Shown: positions 24,950 to 35,095 of the stretch, piece by piece
How positions within the stretch are numbered: the stretch's first letter is position 1
How the letters are laid out: each line of letters starts with the position of its first letter
Source: Strongylocentrotus purpuratus
Lineage: Eukaryota; Echinodermata; Echinoidea; Camarodonta; Strongylocentrotidae
DNA length: 64,000 nt
Direction: 5' to 3'
Assembly: GCF_000002235.5 (NCBI RefSeq)
Contig: NW_022145538.1
Location: forward strand, 434,001-498,000
Made by a program: the position numbers and the translations under genes
Notes under the pieces: generated by a model
What the model was told of the DNA's origin: nothing
Databases searched by the model: none
Seen by the model: the letters and a program-made list of their open reading frames with translations, nothing else

Positions 24950-25658
24950 GGCCCAAATTCATGAAGGAGGTTTAAATCTATCCCATGGTTTAAATCTTCA
25001 TTTACATAGTCAGAGGTCCAATATTTAGATGCGCGCAAGGCAAGGTATGCTTATTTTGCGCTAATTTTTAAACCATGGGGTATGTAAGTGAGGGTTTAGA
25101 CTAAGGCTGCGATGGGTAGTCGAATGCCCGAGTACCCCGCACGGTTGACAACTACTCTGGTACGATTTCTCGTACCCGAATATTCGGCTGCAAAAAAACA
25201 CAAAAAAAAACACCTGTGCCAGGGAGAGCGGCGGCCGCTGGCATGGTACCATCGGTAAAAATGTTTCCCAACTCAAGCACTGTCAAACTCACCACTCAGA
25301 AACTGAGACCAAATGTCCAGATTTCTTTTTGGACTCGGAGGACAATGGATTATTCTGCCATCTTTGGTTTTTAAAACAGCATTGTTTTATACTGTTATTA
25401 TTATTATTAAATCTGCGCCTTCAACTGCAACTCGAAGTAAAATTGCATGCGTTTTCGGCGATACTGGGATACTGCACTAGTGGCAAAAAAAATCAAAAAA
25501 ATCAAAAATTTCAAAAAAATTCAAAAAAAACATGGCGTCCGAATATTCGAGTATTCGCTTGTAAGCCTGGGAGTGTACTTGGGTACCTCATTACACTGTT
25601 GTGCACAGCCTTAGTTTAGACCATGGGTTAAGTTAAACCTCCTTTGTGAATCCGGGCC
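24950..25658. repeat. Inverted-repeat element interrupted by another element
   Basis: Outer ends GGCCCAAATTCATGAAGGAG and CTCCTTTGTGAATCCGGGCC match as inverted repeats, with CCCATGGTTTAAA / TTTAGACCATGGG further in. The interior is interrupted by the element at 25,101-25,614. Confidence 0.87.
25101..25614. repeat. Nested inverted-repeat element with TTTAGA target duplication
   Basis: CTAAGGCTGCG at the left and TGCACAGCCTTAG at the right are short inverted ends, flanked on both sides by TTTAGA. The inside carries CGAATATTCG-type words and a poly(A)-rich patch near 25,485-25,530. It inserted into the 24,950-25,658 element and so is younger. Confidence 0.8.
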
Positions 25659-26851
25659 AATGTCTACAGTCTACAAAAACTTTCTTTTTCTATCTACAGA
25701 CACTTCAACTTTCCTACATGAAAAATAAAAACAAAACACTCGCAGCAACAAATGAAACTACATGTATCTAATTTTAGTGGAAAGTTGTAAGAATTATTTT
25801 TCGATGTGTGTGCTATTACAAATATAAAAACAAAAAGTGGTGGAAATTGCTCTGCGTTAAGCTTTGCTAATCTTTTTCTTCTTTAATGCCACATGGACAG
25901 ACAGAAATTTCAACATTCAACGTCTCACCAAGGATGATCGTGGAATTGCCATTGGTCGACGTAGACAGGGCGGGGCCTGGCTGTTGACCCCATGTCAACA
26001 AATCTACACCCCCACAGGCAACCATTACCGGTATCAAGTTGGTTATAATTGGCAAATGAAAGTTGGTGGTGTAAATGAAGGGAAATTAGAGATGCACAAA
26101 TGAGAAAGATGGAAGAAGGATGGAATTATTAGGAGTTAATATTAATATATCATCAAATGCACTGGATTAAATATACAGGATTATTAAAAATTACAAAAAC
26201 AAAGAATATAATATATATCTAAGTATGAAATGTAATTACAAGTAAGTTCAGGCAAGTATGCATTGGTTCTCAGACAGCTATACAGAATGCTCTTTCCAAG
26301 AAAGAAGTCATACATGTACATCTATGCAAATTAATATCATCTACAAATATGCAATCTAAAGTTAATCTATATCTGAAATGCATTTGTTTTATATATATTA
26401 TATATTATGTTTTATTGCATGCTTTTTTTTATTTGAAATGCTCTCCAAATCATTATTTTGTAATTACTGCAATTTGACAATTTCAGCTAATAATCAAAGG
26501 CATTGTACCTTGTATGATGAAGGAAAATATATTCACAGGGGGCCACTTCTTCTTTTAGAGATTTAGAAACAGATTCAACGGTGTTTTTGTTCCATAACAA
26601 TGCCATTTCATGCCATTTCATTGTCTTGACTTCTTTCTTTTTTTATCTACATTTCAATCATTATTTTCCCTAATTTTGCAACCCACAGACAATTTTGAAT
26701 GCATGACTTTAATACGCATGATATCAATCCAGTGAATAGCATAAACATTTCCCATGCAACACACAATGAAGTCATGCCATTTTTTTAAATTTAAGAATCT
26801 GACGTTTGTGAAGAATTTTTGAACTATTATTACCCCCCCCCCAAAAAAAAA

Positions 26852-26882
<31 letters not shown>

Positions 26883-27211
26883 CCCACAGTAATAATAAGA
26901 GTTACTTGATCTAAAAGCCACATATATTATTATTGTATTTAAAAGTATTAAAGTGTTATTTTTACTACATGTATCTGTTCAAATAAATTTGAGCGTCTGT
27001 CTATGCATTTTAGCAGAACCTTTACCTTTTGTATATAATTCAAATTGTTAACCTTTTTTTTCCTTACAAAGCTACCTTTGCATTATCTATGTTTTGTGCT
27101 ACTATTTATATGCAACAGTCCATTGTTCTCTTTTTTAAAGTTATTTCTTTTCCTAACTTCTCCTTTCCTAACTTTATCCTTTTCTCCATCCCTTTCTTTG
27201 ATTTGAAATCT

Positions 27212-27359
27212 GGGGGTGTTTCACGAAAATTGTCATCAGTGACAAATGACAGTTTTTGTTATAAGCTACTGAAATCCTTGCTTCTGATTGGTTATCAGCA
27301 GATTTGTCACTGATTTTTGTCATTTGTCATTGAAAAAAAGGCTTTGTGAAACACCCCCC
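27212..27359. repeat. GTTTCAC-ended element, family A (copy 1)
   Basis: 148 bp. GGGGGTGTTTCACGAAAATT ... GGCTTTGTGAAACACCCCC, with internal ATCAGTGACAAATGACAG and GATTTGTCACTGATTTTTGT inverted to each other. Copies at 38,357 and 51,161. Confidence 0.93.
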
Positions 27360-27457
27360 TGATCTTACTATCCTCCTACATTCACTTTCTCCTTTCCTGT
27401 CCCATTCTTCATGCTCTTTTAACTCTCAATGCAAAGCAGCCAAAAGGTTGAACAGGT

Positions 27458-27747
27458 GGGTGTTTCACAAAGACTAAGATCAACTTCAAGTTGGACTTAA
27501 CTATGACAAGCCATTCATGCCACTGGTTGCTCTCTCTATTGGTCTCTCAATTATGATCTTTAGATAATATTTTTTCCTTCAATAATGAACTTTCAAAAAA
27601 TGTAAATTCTCTAGATTTGTGACCTTGATTGGTACGTTCCTTGAGAAATCAATGCCGGTAAACGATGAGAGAAAATAGTGGCATGAACAGCCTGCCATAC
27701 TTTAGTCCAACTTAAAGTCTATCTTAGTCTTTGTGAAAACACTCCCC
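27458..27747. repeat. GTTTCAC-ended element, family B (copy 2)
   Basis: GGGTGTTTCACAAAGACTAA ... TTAGTCTTTGTGAAAACACT with the same AAGTTGGACTTAACTATGAC interior as 15,500-15,723. Confidence 0.9.
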
Positions 27748-27856
27748 AGCTGTCTGGTAGGCATTCCCAGACATACCTTCCACCAGTATTATATTAATGC
27801 CTACTAAAGGAGAGTATTAAAGTACTGTGCGCTCAAGAAGGAGGGAGGGAGCTCAC

Positions 27857-28247
27857 CTGATTGAATAGCACCTGGTGATCCAGACAACACAGCACTGGCT
27901 GGTAGAAAGCCATACCCATTGGACATTCCTTCAACCGGCACTTGCCCCCCTGGTTGATAAGGCACTGCCCCAGCGGGGCTCACAGGCACAGCTCTTGAGA
28001 CTGGAGGGCGGGGAGAGGCAGGCCCCTCCCCAGCAAACTGAGGTGGTGGAGGGGGGTGGGGTTGTTGGCTTGGGGAGCGGGGTGAAACATACCCAGGGGA
28101 GAGTATGTGGGAGGGGTCTGGGAGGGTGTCTACAGCCATGGGTTGTGTGTACTGTGGTTGATTGGATTGAGGGGTGATAGGGGGGTGAGGGGAGGTAACC
28201 CCCTGATTGGAAGGGCTCCATGTATGAGCAGCAGGTGATGAGTAGGT
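27857..28247 (-). CDS. Exon: Pro/Ser/Gln-rich linker before SoHo
   Basis: A 391-bp exon, phase 0 to 1, with acceptor cttctctcacacag and donor TCAG|GTGAGC. The segment starts TYSSPAAHTWSPSNQG, followed by Pro/Gln/Ser-rich sequence with HILSPGYVSPRSPSQQ, a PHPPPPPQ tract and a Gly/Pro/Val stretch ending LSGSPGAIQSG. It has no folded domain. It is the last exon of synaptopodin-like composition and splices in phase to the SoHo exon at 23,040. That makes it the point where the two family halves meet. Confidence 0.83.
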
Positions 28248-28731
28248 CTGTGTGAGAGAAGAAAATAAAGTTATTAGAGCTGGAAGATGAATCTGAAACC
28301 CTTTTGTGAAATAAAACATCACAGAAGGCCTAAAATCCTTCGGTTAACAATTATCTGTCTTAACGTATCATGGATCTAAAACGCACAAGACAGCAGCACA
28401 ACAGTAATAATTAACCCATTGGAATGTTCTTTGACCTTTCAAAGATCACTAGTAAAAGATTATTATATCCTTTTTAGTTAATTACATTATTTTGGTATTC
28501 AAGGTATTCCTTTAATGTTTTTTAAAGAAATATTTTATTAATCAAAAACATTTTCTACATATCATTAAAGTGAAATCTACTACTTGAGCTGTTTTTATTG
28601 GTGTACTAAAGCGTTTTATTTTAGGTCCTTAAAAGTAATACAAAGTTTTTCATTGATTTTGTTTTAATTTGTTTTTTATTGTTTTATTTTTTATATGAGC
28701 AAGGCTTTTAGTGTTCAAATCCGACTCCTAC
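28248..28731. other. 484-bp intron
   Basis: T-rich toward the right end; no repeat or exon recognised. Confidence 0.7.
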
Positions 28732-28931
28732 CGGTGGATTGACAGAGCTGATCTTAGGCCTGTTGGAGAGATCTAGTTTGACCGGCTTGAATTCTTTCTT
28801 GACCGATGGGCCACCACCTGGTGTCCAGACAGGAGCAATGCCTTCATCCTTCCTCAGCGGGGGCGGAGGCGGGGCCATCTGATCAGGAACTCGGTCAACC
28901 GACACGCCACCTTCGGAGGGCGGCCATATAC
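28732..28931 (-). CDS. Exon: Pro-rich segment with PVWTPG and FKPVKL motifs
   Basis: A 200-bp exon, entering in phase 1 (acceptor tcgctttcaag) and leaving in phase 0 (CCACCG|GTAGGA). It encodes GIWPPSEGGVSVDRVPD, QMAPPPPPLRKDEG, IAPVWTPGGGPSVKK and EFKPVKLDLSNRPKISSV. The tryptophan in a P-x-W-x-PG setting, closely followed by an F-K-P-V motif, again recalls the C-terminal half of synaptopodin-2 proteins. The next exon starts in phase 0, which confirms the junction. Confidence 0.85.
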
Positions 28932-29890
28932 CTTGAAAGCGAAAGTGTAATTATCAACCAAAAAATCATTAAAAATGTCCAATAAAAAAAAAATTATGCA
29001 GTGGATTAAGAAAGCGGATTAGATATCACCTATTGAAAACCATAAGGGCATTAGTCCATCACTCAGCATTGAAAAATCATTGCCCTTTTGGCTCATTACA
29101 GATGAAATATGCAATATTTCGTTTTCTATACCAGCCATACACAAAATCATATGCACTGGGACCAAAGTGCTTTTTAGTCTGCATGCATGCACAGGCTTTG
29201 GTAATTTCATATAACTTCAAACATGCATATTTGCACTGTAGAACAAAAATATGTTAACAATTAAAAATAAATTGTAATAATGTAACCAATATCCTTCATT
29301 CTCATCCGACGCTTGCATTTTTGAAGGACAGAATTTCTCTAAAGAGAATCATAAGGTAGGTTTCTCTATCATTTTTGAAAGCCTACGCATCGAGGTCTTA
29401 TTAGTCTGTACAAACAGCTCATGCCTTGAAAGAATAAATTGTGTAGATTTTGTGTAAGGCAGGTAACAGGTAATACAACTTCAATGGTGCTCACTTCAAA
29501 ATGTCCAGGTGTTATCTTACAGGTATATGGAATCACAATAACCCATTAACTACAGGAACAGGGTCTTTCATGTACAAAGCTTATGGGAATGAATCAAATC
29601 AGTAGCCAATCGCTTAATTCAAGTAATTTCTCTTGTCTTAGTTTGTATCGATCCACCACAAAGGCAAATACACCCACCCCTTGCGTTTAAAAACTTCTTA
29701 TTTGATGTAAATGTTTTGTTTTATATATTTGAAGTGCAAACATTCAAATACACACAAAGTGAAAATAATAAGGAACTGGGAAGCATCATAAGTCCTCATT
29801 AACAAAACTAGGTTACCTATTTTGCTGATATACTTTCTCATTCTTTCTATTTTTCTTGTGCGCCTCGGAATAGCATTGTCTAGATAGACG

Positions 29891-29906
29891 GCGCTATACA
29901 AATGCC

Positions 29907-29936
<30 letters not shown>
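29891..29936 (+). repeat. SINE/LINE-type 3' tail with (TTA)n
   Basis: GGCGCTATACAAATGCC is followed by about 11 ATT units. The same 'GCGCTATAAAT + (ATT)n' signature recurs at 12,962 and 30,466, as expected for the 3' end of one retroposon family. Confidence 0.6.
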
Positions 29937-29939
<3 letters not shown>

Positions 29940-31161
29940 ACCTGAAAAAATGTACATTTACTTATAACAATGTGACACCACAACAATCTTCTCCACAACT
30001 GAATATATATTTAAATGTATGTGAATAAATATCTGATTCCAGACATGCATGAGAATATAAACAAAAAAATGAAGGTTTCATCAAGTAAATATAGGACAAA
30101 AAAAACACTTCATGTTTGTGAATATAGATGTGAAAGAATCATGAAGTACTATATAGGCATGGTTGATAATACTGTGTTATTGAGGATAGCTGTGTAGTGT
30201 AGTTACAACAAGACTTGGCATTCTGAATATGAATCTCAGCAAACTTCAAAAAGTGATAGTATCCTTGGATTGAAAATATTTTGTTCAGGGAATATATATG
30301 ATGTCTGTGTGAAACATGCATGAAATTTGGAATTACATGATATAGTTTCCAATGCATTTATTTATTTTGTTGCTTTTAAGGTATTGAACATGTTGAATAA
30401 TTATACTGAGTTAGACAAAACCATCTGTGCGCTTAGAAACACCTGTATAAAGCACCCTATAAAGCGCTCTATAAATGTAATTATCATTATTATTATTACA
30501 TGTACGAGTTGCTTTATCAATATTCAAAGGTATTTTGCAGAGTGGGTTCTATCCCATCTAAACTAACAGCAGTCTGTTGCAATTCATAGAATCAATTGAA
30601 GAAATTCCTCCATTCTGACATAAAAAAAGACAATACTTTTATGTTTTCCATCTACAACCAGTCAGTCATTAAAATTGTCATCTTTGGCTCTTCCCTTTAA
30701 TCTAAAAATGTCACTTTCAGAAAGAAAACAAAAGTGCAATTTGAACAAAACTGTTCATCCACTGATTTCAATTTTTACTTAGAATGGTGATTTTCAGGAA
30801 GCTCCTGTTGCACATAAACTGATTTTAAAAATAAGAATATTTCTTTCGCAGAGCAGAAATTATTAATTTTGTGTACTTTTTAAAACAATTTGAAGGGAAT
30901 TAATTATGAACAAAAATAATTGGCAAAGTATGCGGAATAACATTTAGTTACAGGATTGTTTAGTGAATAAACACATTATGAAAATCAATAATCCTGTATG
31001 GAGATGCATGATTATCAATAGTCATAGAAATGTGTATCTTTCTCAGTTTCCTTTACCGCTGAAATGTTTTAATCCATTTGATTGTCTCTCTCTCCCCGGT
31101 CATACAATACCTAATTTTTGTTCTACTTCTATGAAATTTAATTTGACTGTTAATACAACCT

Positions 31162-31470
31162 GGGGGGTGTTTCATAAAGCTGTTCATAAAGTTACGCATG
31201 ACTTTACGAACGACTTGTATATGAAGTGCCAGATAGGATGCCCAAAGTTTTTTTCTGATATTTCCAATAACCTCAATTAAATTATGGCAAAAAATATGCT
31301 TCGCATTAAAAATGTTTGTTATAACAGAAATGTTAATCTACATGTACATCTGCACAGTTCGACTTTAGTTGATGCAGTTAATAAAGATTGAGCATCCCAT
31401 TTGGCTTTTCATATACAAGTCATTCGTAAAGTCATTCGTAACTTTACGAACAGCTTTATGAAACACCCCC
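31162..31470. repeat. GTTTCAT-ended element, family C
   Basis: 309 bp. Left GGGGGGTGTTTCATAAAGCT and right AGCTTTATGAAACACCCCC, with ACTTTACGAACGACTTGTAT / ATACAAGTCATTCGTAAAGT inside the arms. Its interior differs from families A and B although the terminal GGGGTGTTTCA is shared. Confidence 0.92.
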
Positions 31471-31717
31471 TGACTATATAGTATGTTCATTTGGACAGCA
31501 TTAGAATGATAGCGAGATATCGACGGCCATGCATGAATCATCAATCGCGTACGTACGTACGTTCGTTCGCCATGCTTTGATTGGAGGATGGAGTTGAGGG
31601 GGTATGGAGGAGAAGGAGGATTATCACGGCAGTAAGGCAGGCAACCAACCAACGGCAGGAGGGTTTGGGAGGATGAGGATTGTCATCTCATATCAGAACA
31701 TTGAAAACGTATCATAC

Positions 31718-32098
31718 CAGCTTGAGATGGCTTTGCTTCGTACTCCTCTTCAGGAGCATTGTGTTTGAACGGCTTGAAACCAAATTTTCGCGGCGGGGGA
31801 ATAACCTTGCGGTTGGGGGCTTCTGGACGACTCTGTTGTTGCCGCGGTGATAGAGGAGGCGGTGGTGGTGATAGAGGAGGCGGAGGTATTACTGGCGGTG
31901 CCTCAGTTGCCTGTGGCTTGGGCATGGGTGCTGCCACGGGCCTGTGGGCCTTGGGCTTAGGCTTAGGCGGAGGGGGTGGAGGGGGGCCCCATTCCTTACT
32001 TTCATCAGGAGGGGGAGGCGGTGGCCAGAATTCATCTTCATCTTTGCGTTGGTTGTTGTTGTTGGTGGGGATATCCATCACAGAAGGCGGCGGAACTC
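31718..32098 (-). CDS. Exon: polyproline region with WPPPP motif
   Basis: A 381-bp exon, phase 1 to 1, with acceptor ttcattggctag and donor CAAGCTG|GTATGA. It starts GVPPPSVMDIPTNNNNQRK, then DEDEFWPPPPPPDESKEWG and further runs of 6-7 prolines with KPKPK, a second PPPPLSPPPPP tract, and a basic finish RKFGFKPFKHNAPEEEYEAK. The acidic residues followed by an aromatic residue and PPPP fit an Ena/VASP EVH1 ligand, and the long Pro tracts fit profilin/SH3 binding. FGFKPF resembles the F-K-P aromatic motifs of synaptopodins. GC content is well above the flanking intron. The acceptor region is tandemly duplicated just upstream (32,091-32,258). Confidence 0.87.
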
Positions 32099-32258
32099 CT
32101 AGCCAATGAAAGCGGGTGGAAGGAGAAACATAGGACGAAAATGAGCAGAATTACAATGAAAACAAGAATATTTTTTCGGAACTCCTAGCCAGTGAAAGTG
32201 GGTGGTGGGAGAAACATAGGAGAAAAATGAGCAGAATTACAATGAAAACAACAAGAAT
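32091..32258. repeat. 86-bp tandem duplication spanning a splice acceptor
   Basis: CGGAACTCCTAGCCAATGAA at 32,091 recurs as CGGAACTCCTAGCCAGTGAA at 32,177, followed by the same GGAGAAACATAGGA and ATGAGCAGAATTACAATGAA blocks. The first copy contains the acceptor of the 31,718-32,098 exon, the second a spare copy of that acceptor in the intron. Confidence 0.92.
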
Positions 32259-32856
32259 ATGTTTTTATTAAGTCATTCTTGTTCAGCTACCAAGTTTAAT
32301 AACAACGAATGAATAACAACCTTTTCTGCTAAAGTGTTTAAACAATGACATGAATCCAAAGATTTAAATCCTAGGTTTCAATATGTCAATCAATCAATAA
32401 GAAACAACATTATAGGTGCAAGTACATTTCCCTGCAATGAATTTCTTCATATCATATCATCGTGGTAATTTTTGTGTGTAGTGAAATATACACAATACAT
32501 TTTTTTTTAAATTAAATAAAAAGAATTGTTATAACAAGGGAATAATATATTTTTTTAATGATGTAGTCTATCATGCAAATGCATCAGTTCCTCATACAAA
32601 GATTTAATACAACATGCGTGATATACCAATGAACATTCCGTCCATGCATATGTACATGCATAAATAATAAAGTACTAACACATACATACATTGTATATGC
32701 AATAAATAAGAGATCAAATATGATGTAAAGTTAGTAGTTCTGTTAAAACCGAATATGTTTGCATGTCATTATACTAGACAAAAAGACAATACACACAAAC
32801 AAACAAACAAACCATTCCTAAAAAATAAATCATGCAAGATAACTATCATTAGTATA

Positions 32857-34143
32857 GGATTTCCCGGCCAAATTCGCGTGTTTGTCATTTGAATTCATTT
32901 ACTTTGCATTTAAGTTAGCGCAGATCGGCTTTGCCATGCCAATTATCATTCAATTTTCCAGTTTTTGTATTCAATTTAGGATTTTGGTCGAAGGGTTTCA
33001 TAGATCTGTCATTCAATTTAAAAACTGCTCAACTAGCATTCAAATTAATATTCACTTGTCGAAGCGTAATTTTTATCATTCAAATTAACACCTGTCATTC
33101 GTATTCGTAATATTTGTATTCAAGTTCGGAATGTTAGGGGGAAGAATTGCAACAAACTTTTACAGTTTTTAAATAATGCAGTTAAAATGCATGAATTGCC
33201 ATTGGGGTCTAAGCTGTTATTCCATTTATTAATTTTTAGGACAATGCAGATGGGTGTAGTCAGACATAAAGTAAAGAAGGGGCGAAATCAAGGGATATGG
33301 CATTTCTGCACGGACATGTTCATATACCCGGGAAAGGTGGGGGTACCCTCAATCGCCCCTTTTTACTACAGACTCAGAATTTTACAAACATAATTCACAT
33401 CGTCTCTTATACCCAGCACACCCCTCTGTTTTTCTTAAAGAGTTTCATAGTTTACTTGCCCGCCAGCAGATCGATGGATAAAGACATGGCTAAATATAAT
33501 AAATCATGTTCAAATTGTTGACTCTAGTCCCTACCCCAGTCACAATATTGTACCCTTCTTCCATGATGAAATTATGATAAATTTATGATGAAACATAAGA
33601 CAAACAACTTCCTTACATGAACATTTACAAATATACTGAGACCATCAGGTCCGTATAGATGCAAGTCGTTTTTTTCTTCTTAACAATCAAACTTAAATGC
33701 TGATGAATATCAGATAAATCTAATAAGTATAAGTGTATAAATTCAAGAAAATGAAATATGATGAAATACACATGAAAAAACAATCTTGAAAGAAAAAGAA
33801 CGAGCTATAAAAAGTGTGTAATAAACGAGAAATGTATATTGACCATCAATTTAAGTGCACAAAGTGCTAATTTGAATGCTACAAATGAATTAGAATGCTA
33901 GAAGTACACCGCCGCGTTGTCAGAAATCGTGTTGCGCCAAATCGAATGACCAAATAGCAAAAGAAGCACATTGTTCATTAATTTGAATGAAACATACGTA
34001 GATTCTAACGAAAATTCCATAGATTTGAAAACTAGAAAAGGGAATAGAAACCAGAGATATACCTGACTGCACTAAAACCGTCGAATTTGAACGCAAGACA
34101 AATTAATTTGAATGACAAACTCGCGAATTTGACCGGGAAATCC
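32857..34143. mobile_element. 1.29-kb non-autonomous DNA transposon with TATA target duplication
   Basis: GGATTTCCCGGCCAAATTCG at the left pairs with CGAATTTGACCGGGAAATCC at the right, then GTGTTTGTCATTTGAAT / AATTTGAATGACAAACTCGC. Both ends are flanked by TATA. The interior is full of CATTCAAATT/AATTTGAATG words in opposite orientation on the two halves. There is no long reading frame, so a transposase must act from elsewhere. The superfamily is not assigned. Confidence 0.87.
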
Positions 34144-34745
34144 TATATATAAAAAAGACATATCATGAAATATAAAACATTATAGCCAAAGGAAAAGAAA
34201 TCAGTCACGTAAGAAATAAACATTGACGTGGAGGTCTATTCCTTTAAGAAAAATATGAAAGCCCATCACCTTTGAAATGAAATATAGATTAACACCACAG
34301 CAAATACCATTGCATATTTGTTACTGACCTCACATCAGTTAATATCACCCATGTATGAAATGTTCAGAAATTTGGTCACAAAAATGCACTCAAATTTATA
34401 AGGCAAAAGGATAAACCGTGATTGAATTTTGAAATTTGTTAGGATACAATCTGCTGCCAAAGTTTGAATGGCTTTCATTATCTAAAAAATGGATAGGACT
34501 TTACAGTACCATCTGTTTTATTTTAGCAATGTAGCATTATAAATTTATAACTTTAAAGAAAGTCAGAGAGGGAGATTGTGCTTCTGGGTTTTGAGTTATA
34601 TTTACAATGGATATGTATTAGAAAGTATCCTTTACTTAGAAGTTGTACTCTGTCATTTAAATCATTGCCCCAATTTAAGAAAATGAATTGAGGCAACAAC
34701 TAATGGTGTTCTTGAAACGGACAATTTCTGAACTTTCCAATTCAC

Positions 34746-34826
34746 ATCATCTGTTGGGAGCCAAAAGGGCATTAAATAGCTTTTTTTTTAAAATGTGCAA
34801 TGCCCTTTTAGCTCTCAGAGATGATG
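34746..34826. repeat. Palindromic mini-element (CTGTTGAGA family)
   Basis: CATCATCTGTTGGGAGCCAA...AAAGGGCA and TGCCCTTTTAGCTCTCAGAG...ATGATG form an inverted repeat of about 30 bp per arm. Confidence 0.8.
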
Positions 34827-34993
34827 TATCTTACTAGCAAGCAATTACTAAAGACTATACTATGTTGCTGAGCTTAAGATCTTCTTAGCTAGATAAAATG
34901 ATAAGTATAGGAAGGTTACAACGGCTAGAAAGCATTTTATTTGTATCCATGATATAGCTGATACAGACGTGGATATTTGGAATATAAGGGTAC

Positions 34994-35095
34994 CTCCTTG
35001 TTCACGTTCTTCTTGCATCTTCTTTCTTCGTTCAAAGAGGGCAGCACCACGTGACTTGGGCAGAAAGCCCGTCGTCATGTCAGTAAGAACCCATC
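34994..35095 (-). CDS. Exon: synaptopodin-like basic LFERRKKM motif
   Basis: A 102-bp exon, phase 1 to 1, with acceptor tgcatgataacag (weak pyrimidine tract) and donor GGAG|GTACCC. It encodes WVLTDMTTGFLP followed by KSRGAALFERRKKMQEER. A G-A-x-LF-x-(K/R)RR-x-(K/R)M signature is, to my recollection, the conserved block of synaptopodin, myopodin (SYNPO2) and CHAP (SYNPO2L), lying C-terminal to their PDZ, as here. It is the best evidence that the PDZ half belongs to the synaptopodin-2 group rather than to PDLIM/LIM proteins. The charged amphipathic stretch is probably helical. Recognition is from memory and needs a profile search. Confidence 0.8.

Larger units (their letters stand above)
23041..27856. 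other. 4.8-kb intron rich in inverted-repeat transposons
   Basis: It carries G-runs at 23,701 and 23,851, the long foldback at 24,138-24,786, the nested pair at 24,950-25,658, a (CAA)n at 26,850-26,882, and two GTTTCAC-ended elements at 27,212 and 27,458. No additional exon supported. Confidence 0.75.
28932..31717. other. 2.8-kb intron
   Basis: It contains a CTGTTGAGA-family relic (29,031-29,098), SINE-like tails GCGCTATACAAATGCC+(TTA)n at 29,891-29,936 and GCGCTCTATAAATG+(ATT)n at 30,466-30,500, an inverted-repeat element at 31,162-31,470 and a (CGTA)n patch near 31,550. Confidence 0.7.
32099..34993. other. 2.9-kb intron
   Basis: Mostly occupied by the spare acceptor duplicate, a 1.29-kb inverted-repeat element (32,857-34,143) and a short palindrome (34,746-34,826). 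Confidence 0.75.
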
